Positions 63,201 to 64,000 of a stretch of DNA of 64,000 bases are shown here, piece after piece. Position 1 is the stretch's first letter. Every line of letters begins with the position of its first letter. Origin of the DNA: Macrocystis pyrifera (lineage: Eukaryota > Sar > Phaeophyceae > Laminariales > Laminariaceae). The stretch lies in the NCBI GenBank assembly GCA_031763025.1, contig JASSKH010000014.1, positions 9,352,563-9,416,562 of the forward strand, given 5' to 3'. The translations under genes and the position numbers were made by a program. The notes below the pieces were generated by a model. The model worked only from the letters and a program-made list of their open reading frames with translations. It had not been told where the DNA came from and did not search any database.

Positions 63201-63823
63201 TGATAGCAAGGACAAAACAGGTATTGACGCACCCGAAAACAGCGGACCCGTCTCCAGCTACAGGGTAGCATTATTTGGGGACAAGATGTACTGGTAATAA
63301 ATGTTAAAAAAAAAGCATCAGCTGTGGGATCGAAGATTTCATCGAACCCAAATATTCGCAAGCTGCGGTATGTTCCTTCGATCGCGCGTACTACATACCT
63401 GGTACAGGTTTTGTAAGACTTCATGAAGGCTATTTGTTCCTAATCGACGGCAACAAAAGGTCACAGGGTTTATATAGGCCCGCCTGAGGGAAAAAGACCA
63501 ACAACTCTCACCTCCACCGCTCCTCCCACGTCCCCAGCCTCCGCCTCGGCGCTGCAGGAAAGCTTTCCGAGGTGAACCGGCACACACGTCCGCGTCGCCG
63601 CCTCCCCGCTCCCGCCCCCCCCTCCCTCCACCCCTCGGGACCACTGCGGCGTATTTGCGCCCGCGTTATTCAAGCCAGAGGAGGGCGGCGGGTAGGAAGC
63701 AGGGGCCCCAGCTGATGGCGTGGACGCGGAGCGCTGGTGGCGTTCACCGTCATCTCCCGCGGCGATGTTGGAGTAACTTCCGGCGACAAGAGCGACGCTG
63801 GACCACTTGACCTTGGCGCTCAC
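15672..63823 (-). CDS. BLTP2: Bridge-like lipid transfer protein BLTP2/SABRE/Hobbit/FMP27 homologue, 41 exons assembled, 5' partial
   Basis: The spliced minus-strand product is a giant RBG-type lipid transfer protein. Such proteins form a long hydrophobic groove that moves phospholipid between the ER and other membranes, usually the plasma membrane. Seen in sequence: family landmarks in the right order, including VRVEFPFQ (exon 4), ADDPLEAW (exon 11), PPLAWWDTAR (exon 15, the GFWDK region), FLELPTLR joined to CTISISW (exons 16/17), VDVDAGVQWLP (exon 27), VRHFEAAIFPLVLHL (exon 35), and VNIFLTYMGD with NKTWTP (exon 40). Splice phases match at all but three joints (exons 14/15, 30/31, 34/35). 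Coding length in the window is about 12.3 kb, some 4,100 residues, against roughly 2,200-2,700 usual. The excess is Gly/Ser/Ala/Pro/acidic insertions between conserved strands. The N-terminal anchor exon is not in the window. Family identity is firm; single exon ends vary in certainty. Confidence 0.9.
16617..17347 (-). other. Last BLTP2 intron, nothing else seen
   Basis: A 731-base intron between exons 40 and 41 with no repeat family recognised. Confidence 0.5.
17348..17512 (-). CDS. BLTP2: BLTP2 exon 40 (NKTWTP block)
   Basis: The exon encodes VNIFLTYMGDHYMELEDV, VHLKLHPMVYTNKTWTP and RKLLLRIRRDVILDIL. This equals the last groove strands and the N-x-T-W-T-W helix of the family. The acceptor is CACGAGCCAG and the donor TCACAG/GTTGGT. 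Phase is 0 at both ends. Confidence 0.92.
17513..18214 (-). other. BLTP2 intron 39, nothing else seen
   Basis: About 0.7 kb with no recognised repeat or nested gene. Confidence 0.45.
18215..18292 (-). CDS. BLTP2: BLTP2 exon 39
   Basis: This is a 26-codon exon between TCGGCCGAACAG and GGGCGAG/GTAAGG. It encodes VVREDDTGIMEKPMAVKHLR. Its end joins exon 40 as LRLGEVNIFLTYMGD, matching the I-K-I-x-x-V-x-L-x-V-S-Y-K-G strand of animal BLTP2. Confidence 0.85.
19000..19064 (-). CDS. BLTP2: BLTP2 exon 38
   Basis: The acceptor TCTATCGCTTACAG is strong. The exon encodes DAAVDTGERNIPSPYSEPAA and ends at donor GCAAAG/GTGCGG in phase 0, as exon 39 needs. Confidence 0.65.
19065..20229 (-). other. BLTP2 intron 37, with AT tract
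   Basis: About 1.2 kb. It holds an (AT)n run with a flanking A tract at about 20088-20120 and nothing else I recognise. Confidence 0.45.
20230..20405 (-). CDS. BLTP2: BLTP2 exon 37 (linker)
   Basis: The acceptor TTGCCCGATGCAG is followed by SLVDKASFRPELSDFRCTVT, then an acidic and Pro stretch ending VDELQTPPSK. Phase 2 in and 1 out fit exons 36 and 38. There is no family landmark here. Confidence 0.55.
20406..21340 (-). other. BLTP2 intron 36
   Basis: About 0.9 kb with a (CAA)n patch near 21080. A 170-residue plus-strand ORF crosses it, but I cannot assign it. Confidence 0.4.
21341..21455 (-). CDS. BLTP2: BLTP2 exon 36 (linker)
   Basis: The exon encodes DLLDVEKNIPQVGEVGVKQD and LESEGIDDAHSW, an acidic linker where relatives carry an acidic stretch after the E-H-F block. 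The donor TTGGCG/GTACGT is good. The acceptor CAGATTAAG is weak. Confidence 0.6.
22012..22130 (-). CDS. BLTP2: BLTP2 exon 35 (EHF-like block)
   Basis: The acceptor TCTCCCCCCTCCAG is strong. The product EMTLVRHFEAAIFPLVLHL aligns directly with the V-K-E-H-F-E-V-N-V-V-P-L block of animal BLTP2. FADLSAFSSDAVSALT follows. The donor TTACGA/GTGGCG is weak and was picked for phase. Confidence 0.85.
22229..22387 (-). CDS. BLTP2: BLTP2 exon 34
   Basis: The exon runs SWPDNVMGGLLVSRAAGV, then DAANPAVLLYFMDIAYTDG and IDDREG. It stands where relatives have V-L-R-x then a strand before the E-H-F block. The donor GAGGGG/GTAAAA lies in a run of five G. It ends in phase 0, whereas exon 35 needs phase 2. Confidence 0.85.
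22388..24329 (-). other. BLTP2 intron 33, possible extra exon near 23.05-23.23 kb
   Basis: About 1.9 kb. A segment reading ADALEVIKPLMRQDLERRSD ends at donor GACCAG/GTGGGC and could be an optional in-frame exon. Its acceptor is not clear, so it is left out of the model. No repeat family is seen. Confidence 0.4.
24330..24463 (-). CDS. BLTP2: BLTP2 exon 33
   Basis: The exon encodes VLHLKRLKLELWRDESSSPF and LRAEVRRITADVMVYDDASG. Relatives have I-S-L-R-I-x-x-x-x-W followed by A-E-I-x-x-x-x-Y-D, so the match is close. The acceptor is TACGTGTGTCAG and the donor CTGCAG/GTGACG. Confidence 0.9.
24464..25912 (-). other. BLTP2 intron 32
   Basis: About 1.4 kb. It contains a CA/AC-rich patch at 24590-24680 and a 159-residue plus-strand ORF without recognised motifs. 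Confidence 0.4.
25913..25995 (-). CDS. BLTP2: BLTP2 exon 32
   Basis: This 83-base exon lies between TGCCGCGCAG and ACCTAG/GTGAGA. It encodes SLSASHRLRRAVRLLKHKLQ, matching the basic helix A-S-L-R-M-A-L-Q-K of plant relatives. Its phases, 2 in and 1 out, are exactly those needed by exons 31 and 33. Confidence 0.85.
26583..26608. repeat. (AT)n microsatellite
   Basis: A run of alternating A and T in the intron between exons 31 and 32. Confidence 0.85.
26676..26783. mobile_element. MITE family M1, copy 1
   Basis: About 108 bp. Ends read TACGGGGGACCATAGTAGAT and CACTATGGTCCCCGGTAA, which are inverted copies. It is intronic. Confidence 0.8.
26905..27160. mobile_element. GATC-rich TIR element, copy 1
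   Basis: Begins TTCACACATGGGACAGATCA and ends GATCTGCCCAATGTGCGG, imperfect inverted ends. It shares GATCTAGCTCAT-like words, CTGCACAACAGCTTATCA and GGTTAGGATCTAGAT with the copy at 36.2 kb. It is intronic. Confidence 0.6.
27488..27612. repeat. (ATC/CAT)n microsatellite
   Basis: A degenerate CAT/ATC tract just beyond the donor of exon 31. Confidence 0.85.
27633..27853 (-). CDS. BLTP2: BLTP2 exon 31
   Basis: The acceptor GTGATGTCAG opens LRRLRHSIAEASRGLGDASA. Later come SLSLRRHYKVTPQSDRD and LAEWATVVEEEAFASSI. This is the charged coiled region before the C-terminal groove strands. The donor CATCAG/GTGAGG is strong. Confidence 0.75.
27890..28118 (-). mobile_element. Dispersed retroposon-like repeat, copy b (near full length)
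   Basis: On the minus strand it runs from ATGCAAGAAAGTCCGCCTC through CGCGCTTGGTGCAAGCA, GTCGGTGAAAACCCGACG and GGCCATGCATGACATGAG to a C-rich tail. About 220 bp. A 33-G run (28129-28162) adjoins the other end. Confidence 0.75.
28129..28162. repeat. Poly-G/poly-C homopolymer
   Basis: A run of about 33 G next to retroposon copy b. Confidence 0.9.
28655..28964 (-). CDS. BLTP2: BLTP2 exon 30
   Basis: The exon starts ATLNSLQLKLVATVVSEVLA and SPLPPLG, equal to the helix in plant relatives that reads T-S-x-Q-F-x-V-M-x-D-V-L. The rest is Ala/Thr linker. The donor TTGGAG/GTAAAG is strong but leaves phase 1, which the start of exon 31 does not accept. At least one small exon between them is probably missing. 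Confidence 0.8.
29171..29311 (-). CDS. BLTP2: BLTP2 exon 29
   Basis: This 47-codon exon in phase 0 encodes ELEWHWRGWYVVRP, then LRELCQALPPLPMFRDLDAM. It fills the gap between the F-K-P block and the next helix. The acceptor is TTAGTCGCAG and the donor ATGAAG/GTAGGT. Confidence 0.75.
29344..29457. mobile_element. MITE family M1, copy 2
   Basis: About 114 bp with inverted ends CTATTACAGGGGACCATAG and CCATGGTCCCCCGTAATAG. It lies in the intron before exon 29. Confidence 0.85.
30248..30399 (-). CDS. BLTP2: BLTP2 exon 28
   Basis: The acceptor GTCTTTTCTGGAGCAG is strong. After a linker the exon encodes SSLLASTRAVFKPVVDRIDS and LELQ. The F-K-P string matches the V-F-K-P-C block of plant relatives. 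The donor CTTCAG/GTGTGG keeps phase 0. Confidence 0.85.
30621..31370 (-). CDS. BLTP2: BLTP2 exon 27 (VDVDAGVQWL block)
   Basis: The acceptor TTCTTTTCGGACCGATTGCAG is among the best in the window. The exon opens VDVDAGVQWLPDSAF, nearly identical to the D-V-D-x-x-A-G-V-Q-W-L signature of plant and fungal relatives. About 230 residues of Ser/Pro/Arg/Gly disorder follow. The donor ATCGG/GTGAGT is excellent. The intron before it is the longest, about 5.9 kb. Confidence 0.9.
32021..32134. mobile_element. MITE family M1, copy 3
   Basis: Ends GCTACTACGGGCGTCCATAG and CTATGGACCCCTGTTATAGC are inverted and somewhat diverged. Confidence 0.8.
32891..33312. repeat. Large inverted repeat with coding-like arms
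   Basis: The left arm is about 32891-33061, the right arm about 33141-33312, and the loop about 80 bases. Arms agree at roughly nine in ten bases by eye. Each arm, read outward-in, can encode an acidic stretch such as KSADDGG and ENAAVENSG. The left arm contains a tandem 23-base duplication (33038-33083). Confidence 0.8.
33655..33717. repeat. (GA)n microsatellite
   Basis: About 30 GA units, nearly perfect. Confidence 0.95.
34320..35350. repeat. CTCTAGAG/CTCCAGAG palindrome array
   Basis: Within about 1 kb there are at least seven exact CTCTAGAG cores, usually CCTCTAGAGG, and many one-base variants (CTCTGGAGG, CTCCAGAGG, CTCTAGAAA). Spacing is irregular. A second motif, TTTTCCCTC(A/G)GGTATGGT, appears twice direct and once inverted (34935, 35092, 35283). 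Confidence 0.75.
35363..35489 (-). mobile_element. Dispersed retroposon-like repeat, copy c
   Basis: A truncated copy, minus orientation, from CGCCTGGTCGGTGAAAACCC to GGCCATGATAATGAGTACAC. It then runs into a tail of about 30 C (plus-strand G run 35363-35392). It adjoins the CTCTAGAG array. Confidence 0.75.
35763..35874. mobile_element. MITE family M1, copy 4
   Basis: Ends CTATTACGGGGGACCATAG and CTATGGACCCCCGCAATAG. The interior carries TACGGTACGCACAAAAACC as in copies 2 and 6. Confidence 0.85.
36211..36496. mobile_element. GATC-rich TIR element, copy 2
   Basis: Inverted ends TTCCACACCTCGGACGTATC and TGATCTATCCGAGGTGTGAA. The interior is rich in GATC words and shares blocks with copy 1. 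Too small to encode its own enzyme. Confidence 0.65.
37320..37533 (-). CDS. BLTP2: BLTP2 exon 26
   Basis: The acceptor TTTCCCCGTCGCACAG is very strong. Reading on from exon 25, the product is FLGAETAKATLLFSMEQGG, then ASVALRHQQTLQARRFMIEF and GCVAAYGP. This matches the strand, loop and A-A-P string of relatives just before D-V-D. The donor CCAA/GTCCGT is weak but alone gives the phase exon 27 needs. Confidence 0.8.
37534..39380 (-). other. BLTP2 intron 25
   Basis: About 1.8 kb. It holds M1 MITE copy 5 and a C-run at 38825-38839. A GGTTAGG word at about 37970 is too short to call. Confidence 0.45.
38074..38184. mobile_element. MITE family M1, copy 5
   Basis: Ends CTATTACGGGGGTCCATAG and AACTATGGACCCCCGTTAG. 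The interior has AAAAACCTATATATTTGCC. Confidence 0.85.
39381..39530 (-). CDS. BLTP2: BLTP2 exon 25
   Basis: This is a 50-codon exon in phase 0. An acidic/Ser linker leads to VMHKLFSIELRRTQIQ, the strand that begins the I-E-L-x-x-P-Q block of plant relatives. The donor is ATCCAG/GTGCGT. The acceptor CACAGCAAG is modest but keeps phase. Confidence 0.8.
40165..40370 (-). mobile_element. tRNA-like SINE unit 1
   Basis: On the minus strand it has an A-box-like TAGTGGTTAGCCTC and a B-box-like GGGTTCGATTCTCC (about 40228-40297). A non-tRNA part with GAGACACCGACTGCGGAGAG follows. The arms do not fold into a sound tRNA. Confidence 0.6.
40371..40600 (-). mobile_element. tRNA-like SINE unit 2
   Basis: A diverged repeat of unit 1. 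It has TAGTGGTTAGTCTCGAATAC, a decayed B box, then GAGACACTGGCTGCGGAGAG. Both units are followed on the plus strand by AACAGGCGAGAT(A/G)CGC, so the pair looks like a tandem duplication. Confidence 0.6.
40890..40999. mobile_element. MITE family M1, copy 6
   Basis: Ends TACTACGGGATATCATAGTA and TACTATGGTCCCCCGTAATA. Confidence 0.85.
41610..41676 (-). CDS. BLTP2: BLTP2 exon 24
   Basis: This 67-base exon has acceptor TGTGCAGAG and donor GTCAAG/GTGAGC. Joined to exon 23 it gives TLKLSGMDVAIAALPGLSK. Relatives have a strand, then N-R-D-x-x-F, then a short basic tail here. Phase chooses the second of two adjacent AGs as the acceptor. Confidence 0.8.
41877..41986. mobile_element. MITE family M1, copy 7
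   Basis: Ends CTATTACGGAGGACCATAG and CTATGGCCCCCCGTAATAA. It sits in the intron between exons 23 and 24. Confidence 0.85.
42583..43456 (-). CDS. BLTP2: BLTP2 exon 23
   Basis: This exon is reached across a 58-base intron (acceptor CCCTTGCTAG). It is mostly charged and low complexity, with HLDAITRAAWLGSKQA, poly-Ala and poly-Pro. It ends in the conserved strand FLYRVVFDGLNVLITLKL. The donor AGCTCAG/GTGAGTG is excellent. Confidence 0.75.
43515..43955 (-). CDS. BLTP2: BLTP2 exon 22 (acidic/Ser insert)
   Basis: This exon follows an intron of 94 bases. It has a Gly stretch, then VMVSDTSDVDESEDDDDDDD, a Ser run from a TCG/GCT-type repeat, and GIDLTADFLAGRDDN. It is a disordered insertion between groove strands. 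The donor GCGGCG/GTGTGC is fair; phases fit. Confidence 0.6.
44050..44399 (-). CDS. BLTP2: BLTP2 exon 21
   Basis: The acceptor GCCGGCCGCGCAG opens VVIPTTSLAVTTVHGLRLRA, then KVEARLCD and LLLRLRRVALEQ. Relatives have a W-S-V-T strand, a second strand with L-M, then a third. An Arg/Ser tract and a Gly-rich tail follow. The donor GGGCG/GTGTAA gives phase 1. Confidence 0.8.
44672..44850 (-). CDS. BLTP2: BLTP2 exon 20
   Basis: This exon encodes LGPLCLSEVDVSVYDTAPA, then GVRLSIRGGVAVSLGFSVE. Relatives show a strand, a short loop and a strand with R-G at this spot. The acceptor is CCTGTGGAGCAG and the donor GGGCAG/GTGGGG. Phase 0 in and 2 out fit both neighbours. Confidence 0.85.
45731..45999 (-). 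CDS. BLTP2: BLTP2 exon 19
   Basis: The acceptor TTCGTTTTCTCGCAG is very strong. The exon reads SPALVPLWKRKRGLDWGG, then a Ser-rich basic stretch (VFSRLMRDAQGSQAKAL) and PPEGFADM. It occupies the position where relatives have a W-x-x-x-x-x-P-x-x-R-G-K-L-F loop. The donor ATG/GTGGGT keeps phase 0. Confidence 0.75.
46037..46245 (-). mobile_element. Dispersed retroposon-like repeat, copy d (long, no C tail)
   Basis: Minus orientation, from ATGCAAGCTAGTCCGCCCC through ACTTCGCGCTTGGTGCATG and ATCGGTGAAAACCCGACG to GGCCATGCATGATA. It keeps the head as copy b does but lacks the C-rich end. Intronic. Confidence 0.75.
47045..47144 (-). CDS. BLTP2: BLTP2 exon 18
   Basis: The acceptor GGTACTGGGACAG opens VLVAIKLERLRNTHGW, fitting the strand that follows the R-A-P block in relatives. 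The donor CGAA/GTATCA is chosen for phase 1 and is uncertain. Confidence 0.6.
47562..47673 (-). CDS. BLTP2: BLTP2 exon 17
   Basis: The acceptor is GCGATTCACTCAG. The exon encodes CTISISWHTLGGPSPDHWVY followed by VRPPAP. Relatives have a W strand, then G-N-P-x-x-H, then R-A-P at the same place. The donor ACG/GTAGAT is fair and gives phase 0, which exon 18 needs. Confidence 0.85.
47674..48665 (-). other. BLTP2 GC-AG intron 16
   Basis: About 1 kb. It contains AACCAACCAA-type patches (48225-48300 and 48610-48655) and a short duplicated word CACGCAAGTAAAA(C/T)(A/G)TACGAGG at 48031 and 48070. Confidence 0.5.
48666..49344 (-). CDS. BLTP2: BLTP2 exon 16 (with poly-Gly insert; GC donor)
   Basis: The join with exon 15 gives HGKFDATVFG, VLAAVAAAAMASDPSG, as in relatives where a short strand then D-P follow the H-G motif. 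A long Gly/Ser insert follows. The end is conserved: LKELQEGKVLAATFAVLRV, GRLALEVTGVWAGG and APFLELPTLR. The frame can join exon 17 only through a GC donor (CTCAG/GCGAGG). Confidence 0.85.
49853..50108 (-). CDS. BLTP2: BLTP2 exon 15 (GFWDK/WWD motif)
   Basis: This is the most diagnostic exon. AYLDLSVCLERPRFEYSPAH and TYALVDMANAGKLLMP lead to PPLAWWDTARCMVHGKFD. The W-W-D-x-x-R-x-x-x-H-G string is the signature of the FMP27 GFWDK region. The donor GGAG/GTGCGA matches exon 16 in phase. The acceptor used is CCGTCGCAG. A start at 50236 would match the phase of exon 14 instead. Confidence 0.9.
50422..50801 (-). CDS. BLTP2: BLTP2 exon 14 (R-D-Y-P-like block)
   Basis: The acceptor is CCGAAAACAG. 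The exon opens CADIRAGMRQFPLPLFSC, equivalent to the block in relatives where a strand runs through R-x-R-D-Y-P to an aromatic. It continues MGAWARAPLELAGVKHAVIA. The donor GCCTG/GTATGT is good but leaves phase 1, which does not fit the best start of exon 15. A missing micro-exon or another donor is likely. Confidence 0.75.
50931..50974. repeat. (CTG)n microsatellite
   Basis: About 14 CTG units in the intron between exons 13 and 14. Confidence 0.95.
51510..51583 (-). CDS. BLTP2: BLTP2 exon 13
   Basis: This 74-base exon lies between TTTTAACAG and CCGTGAG/GTACTG. It encodes PPVGTDFGAIARINFSV. The phases, 0 in and 2 out, match both neighbours. Confidence 0.8.
52111..52324 (-). CDS. BLTP2: BLTP2 exon 12
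   Basis: Acceptor GCTTGTACTGACAG and donor CTGCTG/GTGAGA are both strong. The join with exon 11 gives DARCYLEHVREAFGDRG, which matches the helix in relatives where an I-Q-R-S-R-x-x-Y-G motif follows the charged helix. The remainder is linker ending TSGEALCRGLL. Confidence 0.85.
52984..53036. repeat. Poly-C homopolymer
   Basis: About 53 C in the intron just after exon 11. Length in the assembly may not be exact. Confidence 0.9.
53080..53316 (-). CDS. BLTP2: BLTP2 exon 11 (DDPLEAW block)
   Basis: This exon encodes WVRARFLTIEIADDPLEAWF and then a basic and acidic helix (FRRALRRRHRS, AEAEESMERGEREADAVDA). Animal, plant and fungal relatives have a strand ending in D-D-P-F-E followed by a charged helix at the same place. 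The acceptor is GGCATGAACAG and the donor GCCAG/GTGGGG. A run of about 53 C lies just beyond the donor, in the intron. Confidence 0.85.
53502..53539. repeat. Poly-C homopolymer
   Basis: About 38 C in the intron between exons 10 and 11. Confidence 0.9.
53967..54041. repeat. (GA)n microsatellite
   Basis: About 37 GA units, perfect by eye. Confidence 0.95.
54166..54267 (-). CDS. BLTP2: BLTP2 exon 10
   Basis: The acceptor CCCGCACTAG is followed by PIVDAISSFLRVQYQVDDVD. The donor CAGCG/GTAAAA gives phase 2, matching exon 11. A shorter form ending at the internal donor TACCAG/GTAGAC is possible, but it would break the frame into exon 11. Confidence 0.65.
54334..54421 (-). CDS. BLTP2: BLTP2 exon 9
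   Basis: The exon is 88 bases between acceptor GAGGGCAG and donor CGGCAG/GTGGGT. It encodes ALGQRLDCLALQTKALAVAF. Phases match exon 8 and exon 10. The intron that follows is only about 66 bases. Confidence 0.65.
54643..55136 (-). CDS. BLTP2: BLTP2 exon 8
   Basis: The acceptor GGTTTTGCTTGCAG is strong. The exon opens FLGTTIDLDGDRLASVASVN, which continues the strand begun at the end of exon 7. A long Ser/Ala/Gly-rich stretch with an embedded helix (FHELKARAMAVAAAAG) follows. The donor TCTG/GTGTAAG gives phase 1 as exon 9 requires. Confidence 0.65.
55522..55890 (-). CDS. BLTP2: BLTP2 exon 7 (with poly-Ala from a GCT repeat)
   Basis: The acceptor CCAATCTCTGCAG opens the strand LHVRDVAIRGRW. A Gly/Ala linker follows, in which a (GCT)n microsatellite encodes a run of alanines. 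Then come GIRMKLRVGDFSSESVGEHF and DVAFVWGAGVPYK. The donor ACAA/GTATAG was picked for phase 2 and is only fair. Confidence 0.7.
55777..55806. repeat. (CAG)n microsatellite inside exon 7
   Basis: Ten CAG units on the plus strand, read as GCT on the coding strand, give a poly-Ala run. Confidence 0.9.
55945..56335. repeat. ATCGT pentamer array (degenerate)
   Basis: About 390 bases built from ATCGT/ACCGT/ATCGC pentamers, all within intron 6. The regular ends near 55950-56040 are the purest. Confidence 0.85.
56446..56717 (-). CDS. BLTP2: BLTP2 exon 6
   Basis: The acceptor ATATATCTTCGCAG and the very good donor CACAG/GTGAGC bound a phase 0 to 2 exon. It starts PVREVTLSVWKVMLHLRRA, an amphipathic strand and helix. 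It continues through a Ser/Pro linker to EDPAALEYWVRAWQ. Both joints keep the frame open. Confidence 0.75.
57137..57162. repeat. Poly-C homopolymer
   Basis: About 26 C directly before retroposon copy e. Confidence 0.9.
57163..57252 (+). mobile_element. Dispersed retroposon-like repeat, copy e (short, C-tailed)
   Basis: Plus orientation. GACTACGGCCATGCATGAGA, then GAGTACATCTCTCTTATC and GAGTACACCCCT, then about 38 C. Only the 3' part of the family remains. Confidence 0.65.
57807..57827. repeat. (CAA)n microsatellite
   Basis: Seven CAA units in the intron after exon 5. Confidence 0.9.
57859..58027 (-). CDS. BLTP2: BLTP2 exon 5
   Basis: Strong acceptor CTTGTCTTCCGCGCAG and donor ATGAAG/GTGCTG bound this exon. 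It encodes ILRVSRFAVLQMTGA and then FRVVDILAEGVDGDWTPAM, ending HLQIMK. Phases agree with exons 4 and 6. The alternation of strands and the W-x-P motif suit the RBG groove, but I cannot align it to a named landmark. Confidence 0.75.
58069..58133 (-). mobile_element. Dispersed retroposon-like repeat, copy f (short)
   Basis: The plus strand shows a G run, TGTACTCATTGTCATGTATG, GCCGC and a second G run. It is the 3' piece of the family in minus orientation, just upstream of the acceptor of exon 5. Confidence 0.55.
58437..58463. repeat. Poly-A tract
   Basis: About 27 A in intron 4. Confidence 0.9.
59008..59521 (-). CDS. BLTP2: BLTP2 exon 4 (VEFPFQ block)
   Basis: The acceptor ATTCTCCAG is clear. 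The exon carries GVFALSAKDVRVEFPFQ, then VVRWLRRFRSS and CHFVEAREFYLSVVV. Animal BLTP2 has a VEFPYQ block followed by a W-L pair at the same place. A Gly/Ser-rich run encoded by a GGT/GGC repeat follows, then LPSLSCAISGVSVSCTG. The donor GGTGG/GTACGG gives phase 2, which fits exon 5. Confidence 0.8.
59825..59936 (-). CDS. BLTP2: BLTP2 exon 3 (short strand exon, tentative 3' end)
   Basis: The acceptor is GTCTCTAG, and the exon reads PTELLVASRADTNTTLTVP. This matches the strand pair that follows the W-S-P block in relatives. Phase 0 agrees with exon 2. The donor GCGA/GTGGGG was chosen because it gives phase 1, which exon 4 needs. Other donors are possible. Confidence 0.5.
60319..62019 (-). CDS. 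BLTP2: BLTP2 exon 2 (large, includes W-S-P block)
   Basis: Acceptor CGCCTCAG and donor ATGCTG/GTAGTC bound 567 codons in phase 0. Conserved parts are LAFGRFTVSREGLTVLLWL at the start, FSYVVVFEVDLAGIVV, LIRLTVPRVAVRV, and LRWLAVRKLSFRM followed near the end by SVEGLWAEWSPALFFLAG. The last block matches the point in animal BLTP2 where a W-S-P motif follows two strands. Between them are Ser, Gly, Pro and Asp rich linkers of low complexity. The open frame runs on past the donor to 59983, but that tail is Arg/Ser rich and looks non-coding. Confidence 0.85.
62020..63511 (-). other. First BLTP2 intron in window
   Basis: About 1.5 kb with a G run at 62070-62081 and an A tract at 63090-63113. Nothing else is recognised. 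Confidence 0.5.
63512..63823 (-). CDS. BLTP2: BLTP2 exon 1 of window (N-terminal strands)
   Basis: The exon is bounded by acceptor CCCGCATAG and donor GAG/GTGAGA, and is 312 bases in phase 0 at both ends. It encodes VKWSSVALVAGSYSN, a Ser/Pro/Gly linker, then VPVHLGKLSCSAEAEAG. This fits the alternating short strands near the family's N terminus. The acceptor side could also be read as a donor (ATAG/GTGAGC), so the upstream edge is less sure. The expected membrane anchor must lie beyond 64 kb. Confidence 0.65.
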
Positions 63824-63892
63824 CTATGCGGGTTGTGACCACACGGCCAGGCTTCGGCGAAATGAGCTTTTTTGAGAGCATCATGTTTGTCG

Positions 63893-64000
63893 TCATCATC
63901 ATCATCATTGCTAATAGCATCATCATCATCATCATGATCACCATCACCATCATCATCGTCATCCTCATCGTCACCATCATCATCATCATCATCATAATCA
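63893..64000. repeat. (ATC/CAT)n microsatellite at window edge
   Basis: A CAT/ATC tract that continues past the end of the window. Confidence 0.9.

Overview
This is eukaryotic nuclear DNA. It is rich in introns and simple repeats, with GC-rich coding blocks. Exon and intron style, the many triplet and homopolymer tracts, and one very long gene suggest a stramenopile, most likely a brown alga of the Ectocarpus type. That organism call is inference, since no database was consulted.

One gene dominates. From about 63.8 kb down to 15.67 kb on the minus strand I could assemble 41 exons of a bridge-like lipid transfer protein of the BLTP2 / SABRE / Hobbit / FMP27 family (an RBG protein). The conserved landmarks of the family appear in the expected order. 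They run from the strands before and after the W-S-P block, through the VEFPFQ block, the DDPLEAW block, the WWD motif of the GFWDK region and the FLELPTLR/CTISISW pair, to the VDVDAGVQWL block and the coiled segment. The EHF-like VRHFEAAIFPL block, the LTYMGD...KTWTP block and a disordered tail with a stop at 15672 complete the series. Splice phases agree across nearly all joints. The assembled part is about 12.3 kb of coding sequence (about 4,100 residues). This is longer than animal or plant relatives because of long Gly/Ser/Ala/Pro/acidic inserts. The 5' end, including the expected N-terminal membrane anchor, lies beyond the window.

Introns hold most of the mobile DNA. They contain seven copies of a ~110 bp MITE with long inverted ends, two copies of a GATC-rich TIR element, five copies of a dispersed retroposon-like repeat with C-rich tails, a tandem pair of tRNA-like SINE units, a 170-bp-arm inverted repeat, a CTCTAGAG palindrome array and an ATCGT pentamer array.

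The first 15.6 kb lies downstream of the gene, is lower in GC and has no gene I can support. It holds a striking CCATGG palindrome array split by a retroposon copy with a 13-bp target duplication, a 57-bp minisatellite, a broken Ty1/copia fragment and one orphan exon-like ORF on the plus strand.
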